DNA of 64,000 nucleotides from Bifidobacterium actinocoloniiforme DSM 22766 (GCF_001263395.1 NZ_CP011786.1:1240001-1304000); one strand, 5' to 3'; numbered from the stretch's first letter, positions 8,763 to 18,308 are shown. Made by a program: numbers and translations. Notes: generated by a model from the sequence alone, not told the origin.

Positions 8763-10066
8763 CGCGCTCGCCCGACTTGCATGCGAATCGGACTGGTCTG
8801 CGCGGGCGGATGGGGACGCGGACGGGCCATGCCTCGCGCAGGGCCTGACGACGGACCAGCGGGCGGTGGCGCGGACGAACGAACCATTTCCTGCGCCTCA
8901 GCCGAGTGGGCCGGCCCAGCCGCCTTCTCCAAACCAGGCAGCCCAACTCCGTTAGGCACTTTCGTCACCTGACGCAAGGTCGCCGGATTGCCCGGACACT
9001 GACCCGTCGGCCCGACCCCCTCAATCCCCCAACGCCGGGCGAAACCGGGCCATAGAGGGCTATAGAGGGCCGGCCCGCCGCCATCCCAGACGCACACTGG
9101 CCGCCCCCGCAAACGCCCACGCCCATCGAGACCCAGCAGGCCGATCTGGGCTATGCGTCGGTGACTCCCGACGCGCTCCAGATGGATGACCGCGTCGAAA
9201 GCCCCCTCAACCAGGGCAGCGAGCGCCAGCGGGTCCAACCCCGCCAACAAGCCCAGGGTGGCCAAGCGCGCGGGCACCCGCCCCACACTGTCAGCGTGGA
9301 GGGTGACCATGCCGCCGTGGTGGCCGGAGTTGAAGGCGCGCAGCAGGTCGGCCACCTCCTCCCCCCGGCATTCCCCTAAGACGATTCGGTCAGGCCGCAT
9401 CCGCAGCGTGGCCTTGATCAGCTCCGGCAGCCCCACCGCGCCCGCCCCCTCCACATTCGCTTCACGCACCGCCATGGAGACGTGGTCTCCATGGCCCTGC
9501 AAAGCCCCCAATTCGCGCACCTCCTCCACAGACACGATCCGCTCGTCCGACCCGCACTGGCCCAGGAGCGCCTTGAGGAGCGTGGTCTTACCCGAGCCGG
9601 TGCCCCCGGTGATCATCAACGTGGCCCTCCCAGCCACCAGCGCCTTGAGCACGCGCACCCAGCCGGCGGGACACAGCCCACCCGCCGCCAGCCCCTCCAG
9701 GCCAGGTCGGGCCCGATCAGGCAGGCGGATGGAGATGGAAGCGCCCGAAGCCACAAGCGGCGGGATAACCGCGTGGACACGCACCCCGCCCTCCGTGGAA
9801 GCGTCGGCGATGGGGCAGGAATCGTCCAAGCGCTTGCCTAACTGGGAGCACAGTTGAACCGCGTACTCGCGCACCATAGCGGGCCCAGTGAAGCCCGGCC
9901 GCACCCGTCGCTCCTGCATGCCCGAGCCCGTGTCCGCCCAGACCCGCCCGTCGCCGGTGACCGCGATATCCGTGACCGCAGGGTCAGCGGCCAGCGCCTG
10001 CAAGTAGCCGAACGCCAGACCCCGGTCGGCGTCCGTCCCCGCCGTCCGTCTTGCCCTCATGTCCAA
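8759..10066 (-). CDS. tadA: Tad pilus assembly ATPase TadA/CpaF
   Basis: The 435-residue secretion ATPase has Walker A GGTGSGKT (residues 154-161), the Asp box region SVEEVREL, Walker B RPDRIVLGECRGEE (catalytic E232 region) and the His box GHHGGMVTLHADS. It would power Flp pilus assembly at the cytoplasmic face. The last 90 residues are a Pro/Arg-rich extension beyond the usual domain. The start overlaps the end of the cpaE-like gene by 10 bp. Confidence 0.92.
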   Translation of the reverse strand: MDMRARRTAGTDADRGLAFGYLQALAADPAVTDIAVTGDGRVWADTGSGMQERRVRPGFTGPAMVREYAVQLCSQLGKRLDDSCPIADASTEGGVRVHAVIPPLVASGASISIRLPDRARPGLEGLAAGGLCPAGWVRVLKALVAGRATLMITGGTGSGKTTLLKALLGQCGSDERIVSVEEVRELGALQGHGDHVSMAVREANVEGAGAVGLPELIKATLRMRPDRIVLGECRGEEVADLLRAFNSGHHGGMVTLHADSVGRVPARLATLGLLAGLDPLALAALVEGAFDAVIHLERVGSHRRIAQIGLLGLDGRGRLRGRPVCVWDGGGPALYSPLWPGFARRWGIEGVGPTGQCPGNPATLRQVTKVPNGVGLPGLEKAAGPAHSAEAQEMVRSSAPPPAGPSSGPARGMARPRPHPPAQTSPIRMQVGRAR

Positions 10067-10962
10067 ACCCCCTTGGGGGAGCCGAGCCCAGCCAAGGCTT
10101 CTGCCCGATCCCCTATAGCAGCCAAGGGCTTGCGGTAGGAGCGGGGGATGCGCTCGACGCCCAAGCCCTCTAATATGCCCGTCGCCAGCTTGGCTCGCGG
10201 CTTGAGGACCGCCAGCAGCGGCCGCCCCAAGAAGTCCTCGGCCTCCCCCTGACTGACCGGCGGCGCGCCCCTCACCCCTCGCGGCGCCACGCCAACCACT
10301 TCCACAGGGCCGCTGGACCCCTCCTCGACGCGCCCCAGCAGGGCCCTTGTGCGGGCCACGCCCAGCACGCTCAGCTCAGCGAGCACCAGGCGAGGCTGCC
10401 CAGCCAGGGCCTCCAACCCCTCCAGCCCTTGCCCTCCGGCGCCGTCGACCAACAGCAAGTCGGACCGGGCGCCCATCGCCGCCAGGGCCGCATCCAGATC
10501 CCAAGCCTGCGGCGGCGCACCCTTCCAAGGGTCGGAACTCAGCACGGCGATTCCCTCCCACTTAGGCAGCTCGTGGGTCAGCGCGTCCGGGTCCATCCGC
10601 CCTAGCGGCGCCTCCAGCTCGCTCAAGCGCAAGCCCGGATCGGTCTCCAGCCCCAGCAATACATCCATGCCGCCGGCGGCGAGATCCGCGTCCACAATCG
10701 CGCAGCGCCAGCCCCGCCCAGCCAGAATCTTGGCGCACAGGGCCAAGCAGGTGGACAAGCCGACGCCCCCGCAAGCCGACAAGAAGACCAGGGCCGCCGG
10801 GACGTTCCCCTCCCCCGGCGGCCTGACGTCTGAAACCTCTTGCCCGCGCCTGCCCGGGTCCATGTAGAGCATCCGGCGGTCGGGCCGCCCGTGGCGGGCG
10901 GCAGGCTGCTGCCCCGCAGGCATTCGGGCGGCCCGCCCGCTTTGTTCATGCGTATATGTCAT
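10057..10962 (-). CDS. CpaE-like MinD/ParA-fold protein of the tad locus
   Basis: The chosen start (10962, MTYTHEQ) gives 301 residues. The frame is open further upstream, but that part is arginine-rich and lies in the promoter region. The fold is that of ParA/MinD proteins: CGGVGLST at residues 64-71 sits where the deviant Walker A should be, followed by CAIVDADLAAGGMDVLLGL and LLLVDGAGG. The P-loop lysine is replaced by Leu, so ATP hydrolysis is doubtful. CpaE-like proteins localise Tad machinery at the pole. It heads the cpaE-tadA-tadB-tadC operon; TGTAAT lies 6 nt before the ATG, suggesting a leaderless transcript. Confidence 0.8.
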   Translation of the reverse strand: MTYTHEQSGRAARMPAGQQPAARHGRPDRRMLYMDPGRRGQEVSDVRPPGEGNVPAALVFLSACGGVGLSTCLALCAKILAGRGWRCAIVDADLAAGGMDVLLGLETDPGLRLSELEAPLGRMDPDALTHELPKWEGIAVLSSDPWKGAPPQAWDLDAALAAMGARSDLLLVDGAGGQGLEGLEALAGQPRLVLAELSVLGVARTRALLGRVEEGSSGPVEVVGVAPRGVRGAPPVSQGEAEDFLGRPLLAVLKPRAKLATGILEGLGVERIPRSYRKPLAAIGDRAEALAGLGSPKGVWT

Positions 10963-11010
10963 GTTTTGATTACACGCGCTCGCCTCTGACGCCGCCAACT
11001 TACGCGAGCA

Positions 11011-11030
11011 ATGTGGTCGAATGTGGGCAC
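11011..11030 (-). promoter_or_regulatory. Tad-associated motif upstream of cpaE
   Basis: ATGTGGTCGAATGTGG (11011-11026, + strand) matches the sequence at 7472-7487 at 15 of 16 positions, 49 bp upstream of the cpaE-like start. The rest of the 495-bp gap 10963-11457 holds a perfect 10-bp palindrome TGTGCGCACA at 11091-11100, the hairpin at 11378 and the ppk promoter; I see no gene in it. Confidence 0.4.
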
Positions 11031-11377
11031 CAACCGCGACACGCCGCGAATTCCGCCATTTTCCCTCCGGCCCCATCCCCAAAAGCAACATGTGCGCACA
11101 ATTCTCCGGCCCAAGCGCACAAAACCCGCAAAGCCCCCTGTTCATCCGCACGCCACCGCACACTTCCGCACCGCCGCGCACGCTCCCCCGCCCCGCTTGC
11201 CAAGCCCGAAAAGCCTGCGATAATAGGAGTTGCAAGGCAAATTGAACAGAGCGGAAGCCCACAAAAGTGTATGGTCACAAGGACCGATACGTTGAACGGG
11301 GGCATGTGAAGAATGGCACTTACCGTTGCAACGATGAAGTTGTGAAGAGTTCCGCTCAGGGATACGAGCCTTGTGAG

Positions 11378-11399
11378 AACGGCTCCTTCGGGGGCCGTT
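11378..11399 (+). terminator. Hairpin with UUCG loop upstream of ppk
   Basis: AACGGCTCC (11378-11386) pairs with GGGGCCGTT (11391-11399), with one G-T pair, around a TTCG tetraloop. A pyrimidine-rich run follows but no strong T-tract. It sits 20 bp before the ppk -35 box and could insulate ppk from upstream transcription. Confidence 0.4.
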
Positions 11400-11420
11400 T
11401 CTCTTTGTGGTCCCTTGTGT

Positions 11421-11449
11421 TTGCAAGCCGGGAGCCCAGGGCATACAGT
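11421..11449 (+). promoter_or_regulatory. Promoter of ppk
   Basis: TTGCAA (11421-11426) and TACAGT (11444-11449) are separated by exactly 17 bp. The expected start point falls within a few bases of the ppk ATG at 11458, so the transcript should have little or no leader. Confidence 0.6.
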
Positions 11450-11457
11450 ACAATAGT

Positions 11458-13695
11458 ATGGTTCAGAAATTCGATGCGCCCTCCCAGGCGATTCTCAAAC
11501 GTCAAATCGCCGAGCACATAGCGGAGAGCGATAAGCCCAGCCGAAGCCCAGCCGAGCCCGGCGACGACAAGCCCTTGCCCAAAGACCGCTACTTCGACCG
11601 GGAGATCTCCTGGCTCAAGTTCAACAAGCGGGTGCTGGAAATGGCCCAGGACGAATCCCTCCCCTTGCTGGAGCGAGCCAATTTCGCTGCCATCTTCGCC
11701 TCGAACTTGGACGAGTTCTTCATGGTGCGCGTCGCCGGCCTCAAGCGCCGCGTCGACACCGGCATCGCGGTGCCCGCCCCCAGTGGCATGAGCCCCCGCC
11801 AGCAGCTGCGAGCCATCTCCGAGCAGGCCCACAAGCTCCAGAACGAGCACGCGCACTACGCGATCGACACGATCCTGCCGGCCCTGGCCGCCGAACGCAT
11901 CGTGCTGCTCAAGTGGGACCACCTGACCGCCCCCGAGCAGGAGCGACTCTCCCGCTTCTTCCACCGGCAGGTCTTCCCGGTCCTGACCCCGCTGGCCGTG
12001 GACCCGGCCCATCCCTTCCCCTACATCTCCGGCAACTCACTGAACCTGGCCGTGCTGGTGGAGAACCCGACCTCGGGCAAGACCCACTTCGCCCGGGTCA
12101 AAATCCCCGACAACCTCCCCCGCCTGGTGGCCGTGGACGATCTGACGGACGAGGAAGGACGCGAGGAGCGCTACGGCTTCATCACGATGGAGAACCTGAT
12201 CATCGCCCACCTGGAGTCCCTCTTCCCCGGCATGAGGATCAAGGAGGCGCGTTCCTTCCGCGTGACCCGTAACGAGGACATCGACGTGGAGGAGGACGAC
12301 GCTGAGAACCTGCTCAACGCCATGGAAAAGGAGCTGCTCCAGCGCCGTTTCGGTCCGCCCATCCGCCTGGAGATCTCCGACACCGCTTCCCCCTTCCTCT
12401 CCCAGCTGCTGGCCAGCAAGCTGCGCGTGACCAATGAAGAGGTCTACCGCCTGCCCACCCCCCTGGATATGACCGTCTTGTACGAGCTCCAATCCATCGA
12501 CCGCCCGGACTTGAAGCTACGCCCCTTCGTCCCCACCACCAACCGCCAAATCGCCCAAGTGGAGTCCAGCCAGGCGCAAGACGTGTTCGCCTCGATCCGC
12601 GAGGGCGACATCCTCCTGCACCACCCTTACGACTCCTTCTCCACCTCGGTCCAGGCCTTCCTGGCCCAGGCCGCCGCCGACCCGCAAGTGCTGGCCATCA
12701 AGCAGACCCTCTACCGCACCTCCGGCAATTCGCCGATCATCGACGCCCTGGTGGACGCGGCCCACGCCGGCAAGCAGGTCCTGGCCCTGGTCGAGATCAA
12801 GGCCCGGTTCGACGAGGAGGCCAACATCGCCTGGGCCCGAAAGCTGGAGCGCGCCGGGGTCCACGTCGTCTACGGAATCGTGGGCCTCAAGACCCACTGC
12901 AAGCTCTCGCTGGTGGTGCGCCAGGAGACGGACGGCCTGCGCCGCTACTGCCACGTGGGCACCGGCAACTACAACCCGAAGACCGCCCGCTCCTACACGG
13001 ACTTGGGCCTGCTGACCTGCGACCCGGTGGTGGGTCAGGACTTGACCCGCCTGTTCAACCAGCTCTCCGGCTACGCGCCCAAGTCCAGCTTCCACCGGCT
13101 CCTAGTGGCCCCCCGCACCGTGCGCACCGGGCTGATCGCCCGCATCCAGCGCGAGGAGCGGGCCGCGCGCGAAGGCCACGAGGCGTGGATCAAAATCAAA
13201 GTCAACTCCATTGTGGACGAGCGGACGATCGACGCCCTCTACCGGGCCAGCCAGGCCGGGGTCAAGGTGGACATCGTGGAGCGGGGCATCTGCTCCCTGA
13301 AACCCGGGGTGCCAGGCCTGAGCGAGAACATCCGCGTGCGCTCCATCCTGGGACGTTTCCTGGAGCACTCCCGCGTCTTCGCCTTCGCCAACTCCCAGGG
13401 TCCGCAAATCGGCGAGGGCCCCATATCCGGCCCGGAGGTATGGATTGGCTCGGCCGACCTGATGCACCGGAACCTGGACCGGCGAGTCGAGGCCCTGGTG
13501 CGCATCACCGCCCCCGACGAGGTGGATTCGCTGATCAAGTACCTAGACCTGCAAATGGCCGACACGACCGCGTCCTGGCATATGCAGGCGGACGGCACCT
13601 ACGTGCGGCACTCGCGCGACGACCAAGGGCGGCCGCTGGTTGACTGCCAGGAGTACCTGATAGACCGTCATTCGCGCGGCGGCAGGAACCGCTAG
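11458..13695 (+). CDS. ppk: Polyphosphate kinase
   Basis: The 745-residue PPK1 is full length. The N-terminal domain begins [21 protein letters not shown], followed by the head domain and two phospholipase-D-like C-terminal domains. The autophosphorylated His lies in [14 protein letters not shown], and the second catalytic region contains [16 protein letters not shown]. The enzyme reversibly polymerises the gamma-phosphate of ATP into polyphosphate. The ATG at 11458 is favoured over the upstream GTG/TTG options because the promoter ends just before it. The Nudix/phosphatase fusion follows after 52 bp. Confidence 0.95.
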   Translation: MVQKFDAPSQAILKRQIAEHIAESDKPSRSPAEPGDDKPLPKDRYFDREISWLKFNKRVLEMAQDESLPLLERANFAAIFASNLDEFFMVRVAGLKRRVDTGIAVPAPSGMSPRQQLRAISEQAHKLQNEHAHYAIDTILPALAAERIVLLKWDHLTAPEQERLSRFFHRQVFPVLTPLAVDPAHPFPYISGNSLNLAVLVENPTSGKTHFARVKIPDNLPRLVAVDDLTDEEGREERYGFITMENLIIAHLESLFPGMRIKEARSFRVTRNEDIDVEEDDAENLLNAMEKELLQRRFGPPIRLEISDTASPFLSQLLASKLRVTNEEVYRLPTPLDMTVLYELQSIDRPDLKLRPFVPTTNRQIAQVESSQAQDVFASIREGDILLHHPYDSFSTSVQAFLAQAAADPQVLAIKQTLYRTSGNSPIIDALVDAAHAGKQVLALVEIKARFDEEANIAWARKLERAGVHVVYGIVGLKTHCKLSLVVRQETDGLRRYCHVGTGNYNPKTARSYTDLGLLTCDPVVGQDLTRLFNQLSGYAPKSSFHRLLVAPRTVRTGLIARIQREERAAREGHEAWIKIKVNSIVDERTIDALYRASQAGVKVDIVERGICSLKPGVPGLSENIRVRSILGRFLEHSRVFAFANSQGPQIGEGPISGPEVWIGSADLMHRNLDRRVEALVRITAPDEVDSLIKYLDLQMADTTASWHMQADGTYVRHSRDDQGRPLVDCQEYLIDRHSRGGRNR

Positions 13696-13747
13696 GCGCA
13701 GGCTCAAGCGCAGCGACTACAGCGGACGCGCAAGGTTGGGAGGACCG

Positions 13748-14809
13748 ATGAGCAAGACAGTCGAAGCAGCCGGTGCCATCCTCTACCGTTGGCGGCAGGG
13801 TGACCCCTCAAGCGGGCAGGGCGTGCAGGCCGACCCCCACGCCCTGCTCAAGCGCCTGGAGCTGTGCATGGTCCACCGGCCCAAATACGACGACTGGTCC
13901 TGGCCCAAGGGCAAGCTCGAAGCCCATGAGACCCACGCCCATGCGGCCGCCCGCGAGGTGAGCGAAGAGACCGGTCGAGTGGTCCGCCTGGGCCCCTACT
14001 TGGGCGAATCCGAATACCCGCTGTCCAACGAGGGCAAGAGCAAGGGGTCGCACGGACTCGGCCGACGCAAGCACATCGTCTACTGGATGGCCAGCCTGGC
14101 TGGTCATGCCCGAGCCGACCGCCTCCAGGCCGTAATCGGCCACGTGAGCATCCCCGACCCGGACGAGGTCGACCAGGTGGCCTGGCTGAGCCCCAAGCAG
14201 GCGCGCTCCTGGCTCACCCACTCGTCCGACAAGCAGATCCTGGACCTCTTCGTCGACCAAGTTGAACAGGGCGCTCTGACTGGCGCGACCCTGATCATTG
14301 TGCGTCACGGCAAGTCCATCTCCCGCAAGGAGTGGAGCGGGGAGGACGCCCAGCGCCCCCTGACCCCCCGTGGCGCGGCAGCCGCCTATGCGCTGAATCG
14401 GGAGCTGGCCTGCTGGGCCCCGGACGACCTGTTCTCCTCCCCCTGGACCCGCTGCTTGCAGACCGTGCGCCCCTACGCCGCCGAGACCGGTCAGCCGATA
14501 GAAGAGGTGGATTGCCTGACCGAGACCGCCTTCGCCGCCCAGCCAGACCATGCTTACGCTTGGCTCGATGCGCTGATAGAGGACGCCTTGACCGCCAGGT
14601 CCACTAAACTGGTGTGTATGCACCGGCCGGTGCTAGGCGGCGTTTTCGACCACCTGCGCGGCCTGTGCGCCTCCAAGAGCATAGCCCGGCTCCTCGCCAA
14701 GAGTTCCCCCTACATGCCCACCGGCACGGCGCTGGCGCTCCACTTCGCGCGCGGAGCGGACAGCCCACGAATCATCGACATACAGAAGGCGATACCCATT
14801 GTCTACTAA
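13748..14809 (+). CDS. Nudix hydrolase fused to histidine phosphatase (MutT1-like)
   Basis: The 353-residue protein combines an N-terminal Nudix domain (Nudix box GKLEAHETHAHAAAREVSEETG, overlapping residues about 58-80) with a C-terminal phosphoglycerate-mutase-type domain (IIVRHGKSISRKEW, then MHRPVLGG). Such fusions are known in actinobacteria, where mycobacterial MutT1 degrades 8-oxo-dGTP and diadenosine polyphosphates. The second catalytic region reads CMHRPVLG, as in MutT1 relatives. GGGAGG lies 4 nt before the ATG. It is downstream of ppk, a pairing that suggests linked phosphate or nucleotide housekeeping. Confidence 0.85.
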   Translation: MSKTVEAAGAILYRWRQGDPSSGQGVQADPHALLKRLELCMVHRPKYDDWSWPKGKLEAHETHAHAAAREVSEETGRVVRLGPYLGESEYPLSNEGKSKGSHGLGRRKHIVYWMASLAGHARADRLQAVIGHVSIPDPDEVDQVAWLSPKQARSWLTHSSDKQILDLFVDQVEQGALTGATLIIVRHGKSISRKEWSGEDAQRPLTPRGAAAAYALNRELACWAPDDLFSSPWTRCLQTVRPYAAETGQPIEEVDCLTETAFAAQPDHAYAWLDALIEDALTARSTKLVCMHRPVLGGVFDHLRGLCASKSIARLLAKSSPYMPTGTALALHFARGADSPRIIDIQKAIPIVY

Positions 14810-15542
14810 CGGCTCCAGCTTCGGCTCCTCCTCCATCCTGCCCTCCCGCACCGGCTTCGTAGCCGCGCACGGCGCCTCCCGCCCCTCCCGGCCCGGCCAG
14901 CTGGACCCGGCGATCGCCGAGCAGGTCTCCGGCGGCGTGGACCCTCAGGAAGTCAATGAGATGAGCCATGTCTCCGCCGCCTCATTACTTGATAAAGTCC
15001 ACCACACGACCGATCCGGAAGTAGTGGAGCGGGTGGTGACGCTAATCGACCGCGAGGGCGTGGACATCGTGGCCGAGCTCTGGTCCGACTCCGCCCCGGA
15101 CACCCTGCCCGGCACCCTTTGGCGGCTCTACCTTCTGCGTTCCTGGATGCGCCGGCAGGGCGACCAGATCAGCCGCCTGTGGCGGATCGGCGAGCCCAGG
15201 GACACGGCCGCCTCCGCCATCGCCGGCGTGGACGCGGCCCCCGATGCCGCCGCCATGGCTCGCACCGCCGACTCTATCCTCTCCGGCGCTTTCACCGGCG
15301 ATTTCGCCCTGGCCCTGGAGCGCGCCGCCGCCTTCTGCGAGGTCATCGCCCGCGGCCTTCAAGCCGGCATTCCCACCTTCGACCAGGCCCCACAGTCGGT
15401 CCAGCACCTCCAGGCCGCTCAGTCAGCCGGCAAGGCCGGTAAGGCCCAGTCCGCCGACCGCAAGACCGTCTCCTCCCTCATGACCACCTCCCGGGACTTC
15501 ACCCGAGCCGCCGGACTCTGGCGTCAGGGCCGCTTAGAGTAA
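14799..15542 (+). CDS. Conserved actinobacterial-type protein of unknown function
   Basis: I do not recognise this 247-residue protein. The first 50 residues are Ser/Pro-rich and disordered. Residues about 55-160 are mostly helical and contain ELWSDSAPDTLPGTLWRLYLLRSWMRRQ, and a second helical block (ADSILSGAFTGDFALALERAAAFCEVIARGL) follows. No signal peptide or membrane helix is seen. It starts with TTG, overlapping the end of the Nudix gene by 11 bp, with AGAAGG upstream; the next in-frame Met is at residue 55. Codon use resembles its neighbours, so it is probably real. Confidence 0.65.
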   Translation: MSTNGSSFGSSSILPSRTGFVAAHGASRPSRPGQLDPAIAEQVSGGVDPQEVNEMSHVSAASLLDKVHHTTDPEVVERVVTLIDREGVDIVAELWSDSAPDTLPGTLWRLYLLRSWMRRQGDQISRLWRIGEPRDTAASAIAGVDAAPDAAAMARTADSILSGAFTGDFALALERAAAFCEVIARGLQAGIPTFDQAPQSVQHLQAAQSAGKAGKAQSADRKTVSSLMTTSRDFTRAAGLWRQGRLE

Positions 15543-15819
15543 CGTCGTTACTTAAGTCGACTAAACCCACCCCATCCACCCTCGCCAACCGCCCCGGCTC
15601 CACCTCATCCGGCACCTTTACCGCGCCCCAGCGCTTGCGGCGCTGAGCGTAACACCCCACACAACTGGCGGCCGCGTAGAATAGGTAGTGCGTCGGGCCG
15701 TGCTTAAGCCCCGGGCTCCATTTATTGCCGCCGCGAGCGGCGTTTGCGCCGACAGGCGCTTTCGCGGTCCGACGTTTCACCCCTTTTTCCAACGTTCGCG
15801 GTCCCTCCTGGACACCGGT

Positions 15820-15847
15820 TTGACGGATATGTTGCAAGCGTTATCAT
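15820..15847 (+). promoter_or_regulatory. Promoter of the sugar-phosphate antiporter operon
   Basis: TTGACG (15820-15825) and TATCAT (15842-15847) are spaced by 16 bp, giving a leader of about 150 nt before the GTG at 16008. The rest of 15543-16007 holds nested GC hairpins (for example GCCGCCGCGAGCGGC at 15729-15743) but no convincing gene. Confidence 0.5.
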
Positions 15848-16007
15848 TAAAAGCTATTGACAGGCTCGCATCCCCATGAACCCGGAGGCATTGGATTCAC
15901 AGCGCTTGCAATCGACTAGGGAGCCGAAGGCCAGCAGACGTCCACAGTCGGACGCCGAAGCCCGTCATGTACCCAAGATATTGGTGTTTACAAGGAGGTT
16001 GACCCCC

Positions 16008-17420
16008 GTGTCAAAATACACGTTCGATTTGGCGTTCGATAAGCACGTCCCCAAGGTGGACCTGCCGCTGTCGGACCAGCGCAAGCGCTGGTTCACCGAG
16101 TTCATGAAGCCCTTCCTCATGGTGACCTTGCTGTACAGCACCATGTACTTCGTGCGCGACGACTTCAAAGCCGCCCAGCCCCTGCTCAAACAGCAGATGG
16201 GCCTGACCACCCAGCAGCTCGGCCTCATCGGTTTCGCCTTCTCGGTGGCGTACGGCATCGGCAAGATCATCGTCGGCTACATCGTCACGAACAAGGACAA
16301 CAAAAAAGTCGCCTCCATCATGCTGCTGGCCGCCTCGATCCTGGTGCTGTGCGTGGGCTTCCTACTCACCATGAACAGCGTGCCGTTCGGCTGGTTCCTG
16401 TCCCTGTGGGCGGTCAACGGCGTCATCCAGTGCGCCGCTGGCCCCGCCTGTGCCGGCACCATCCTCAACTGGACCACCTCCAAGAACTACGGCCGCTACT
16501 ACGGCGCCTGGTCCGCCTCCCACAACATCGGCGGCGGCCTGGCTGGCATCTTCTCCCTCTGGTGCGCCCAGACCTTCTTCGGCGGTCACGTCTACGGCAT
16601 GTTCATAGCCCCGGCGATCGTGGCATTCGTGGTGGCCTTCATCTGCTTCTTCGTAGGCAAGAACCGGCCCGAGGACCTGGGTTGGGGCACCGCCGAGCAG
16701 ATCTTCGGCGAACCGCCGAAGGTCGAGGACGAGGAATCCACCAACGACTCCACCTGGGAGCTCTTCCGCAAGTACCTGCTCACCAACCCGCTCGTGTGGG
16801 TCCTGTGCTTCTCGGATGTGTTCGCCTACGTGCTGCGCGTGGGCATCGACAACTGGTCCTCCTTGCGCGTCACCGAGCAGCTGGGCTTCTCCAACCAGGT
16901 CGGCGCCCAGGCAATCTTCTACTTCGGCATGGGCTCGCTGGTCGGCTGCCTGATCTGGGGCGCCATCTCCGACGCCTTCGGTGGCCGCCCCGGCCTGGTC
17001 TCCCTGATCGACCTGGGCCTTGCCGCCATCCCTCTGGCCGTCTACCAGGCCGCCAAGACCCCATTCACGGTCATGGTCTCCCTCTTCTTCCTCGGCATGT
17101 TCGCGTTCGGCCCCCAGGTGCTGATCGCCATCTCCCAGTTCGCGGTCGTCCCCAAGAAGGCGGCTGCCCTGGCTGGCGGCATCCTGGGCGCGTTCGCCTA
17201 CCTGCTCGGTGATTCCACCGGAAAGCTGGTCCTGGCCCGCATCGCCGATTCCACCGCCTCCGGCATCACCCTGTTCGGACACAACTTCCACGGCTGGAAC
17301 GACACCTTCGCCCTCCTCTACCTGGCCGTCGCCTGTTCCTTCGTGTTGCAGATCTTCGTGGCCATCCACGAGGAGAAGAAGATTCGCGCCCGCAAAAAAC
17401 TCGCCGCCACCGATAAGTAA
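16008..17420 (+). CDS. Organophosphate:phosphate antiporter (UhpT/GlpT family)
   Basis: The 470-residue major facilitator has the features of the sugar-phosphate/inorganic-phosphate antiporters: MVTLLYSTMYFVRDDFKAAQPLL, a Gly-rich second segment (GLIGFAFSVAYGIGKIIVGY), NWTTSKNYGRYYGAWSASHNIGGG and about 12 membrane helices. GTG at 16008 is chosen because AAGGAGG lies 9 nt upstream; the frame extends 44 codons further without an SD and with poor composition. Hexose phosphate or glycerol-3-phosphate are possible substrates. A histidine-phosphatase-like gene follows after 12 bp in the same operon. Confidence 0.88.
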   Translation: MSKYTFDLAFDKHVPKVDLPLSDQRKRWFTEFMKPFLMVTLLYSTMYFVRDDFKAAQPLLKQQMGLTTQQLGLIGFAFSVAYGIGKIIVGYIVTNKDNKKVASIMLLAASILVLCVGFLLTMNSVPFGWFLSLWAVNGVIQCAAGPACAGTILNWTTSKNYGRYYGAWSASHNIGGGLAGIFSLWCAQTFFGGHVYGMFIAPAIVAFVVAFICFFVGKNRPEDLGWGTAEQIFGEPPKVEDEESTNDSTWELFRKYLLTNPLVWVLCFSDVFAYVLRVGIDNWSSLRVTEQLGFSNQVGAQAIFYFGMGSLVGCLIWGAISDAFGGRPGLVSLIDLGLAAIPLAVYQAAKTPFTVMVSLFFLGMFAFGPQVLIAISQFAVVPKKAAALAGGILGAFAYLLGDSTGKLVLARIADSTASGITLFGHNFHGWNDTFALLYLAVACSFVLQIFVAIHEEKKIRARKKLAATDK

Positions 17421-17432
17421 GGGTCACCCAAT

Positions 17433-18164
17433 ATGACTACAGCATCCCAGCCGGTCACCATCTACCTGGCCCGGCACACACAGACCACGTCCAACATCAT
17501 GGACATCATGCAGGGCTGGTCCGATTTCCCGGTCACCCAGGAGGGGCGGGGCATCATCCGCCGCCTGGGCCGGGGCATGCGCGGCATCGAGTTCTCCGCC
17601 GCCTACTGCGGCACCCTGCCCCGCCATTACGAGACCGCCCGCGGCGTGCTCGACGGCTCGGGCAACGAGGGTGTGTCCATCCAGATGGACCCGGACCTAC
17701 GTGAGGACAATTTCGGCTCCTTCGAGGGTCACAGCACCTCGGGCTCCATGCAGGCGGCGATCGAGCACATGGGGTACAAGACCATGGAGGAGGGCGAGGC
17801 GGACCGCGGCAGCAAGGTCCATCTCGACATCCAGGACGCCCTGTATGAGATGGACCAGGCGGACGTGCTCAAGACCACGCTGGCCGCCCAGGACCGCGCC
17901 GAGACCTCCGCCCAGGTGCAGGAGCGCATGAACGCGGCCATGACCCGCATCGCGCGCAAGGGCGAGCAGGAGGGCTGGGGCAACGTCCTGGTCATCAGCT
18001 CCGGCCTGAGCATCCGCCAGTTCCTCTACGTGGTGGACCACGGCACGGACTTCTCCGACCCCACCAACGCCACGGTCACCAAGCTGACCTACCAGGATGG
18101 CGCCTTCACCATCCACGGCCGCGTGTGCTCCTCGGAGTACTACGACCGCGGTGGCGAGGAGTAA
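17433..18164 (+). CDS. Histidine-phosphatase-fold protein lacking the second catalytic His
   Basis: The 243-residue protein has the phosphoglycerate-mutase fold. R14-H15 lies in YLARHTQTTSN, R64 in TLPRHYETA, and E91 in LREDNFGSFEG. The usual VSHG motif, whose His completes the active site, reads ISSG with Ser at position 190, and the RHG motif is RHT. Phosphatase or mutase activity is therefore doubtful, or chemistry is altered. It lies 12 bp after the sugar-phosphate antiporter, suggesting a role with imported sugar phosphates, possibly as a sensor. A strong terminator follows. Confidence 0.75.
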   Translation: MTTASQPVTIYLARHTQTTSNIMDIMQGWSDFPVTQEGRGIIRRLGRGMRGIEFSAAYCGTLPRHYETARGVLDGSGNEGVSIQMDPDLREDNFGSFEGHSTSGSMQAAIEHMGYKTMEEGEADRGSKVHLDIQDALYEMDQADVLKTTLAAQDRAETSAQVQERMNAAMTRIARKGEQEGWGNVLVISSGLSIRQFLYVVDHGTDFSDPTNATVTKLTYQDGAFTIHGRVCSSEYYDRGGEE

Positions 18165-18181
18165 CCCAAGCCGATCCCAGA

Positions 18182-18220
18182 CCCCGGCGGTCCGCTACCA
18201 GGCGGACTGGCCGGGGTTTT
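18182..18220 (+). terminator. Rho-independent terminator after the antiporter operon
   Basis: CCCCGG (18182-18187) pairs with CCGGGG and GTCCGC pairs with GCGGAC inside it, giving a nested GC-rich stem that ends in TTTT. Confidence 0.75.
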
Positions 18221-18308
18221 GGCTTATTACCAGCGTCTTCACCTGGATCTCCCACAAGCCGGGCCGGGGCTGTGTCCCAAGCGCATGCCGTGCGCTAGGC
18301 TGGGAGGT

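Noticed and set aside
14799-15542. RNA polymerase-associated function for the unknown protein after the Nudix fusion
   Set aside because: No motif in the sequence supports any specific function, so it was left unnamed.
15543-15837. Minus-strand open frame upstream of the antiporter
   Set aside because: Composition is GC-driven, no SD, and it overlaps the end of a better supported gene and the antiporter leader.
16362-17369. 335-codon open frame opposite the sugar-phosphate antiporter
   Set aside because: Glu/Gly/Val-rich antisense shadow of a clear membrane protein.
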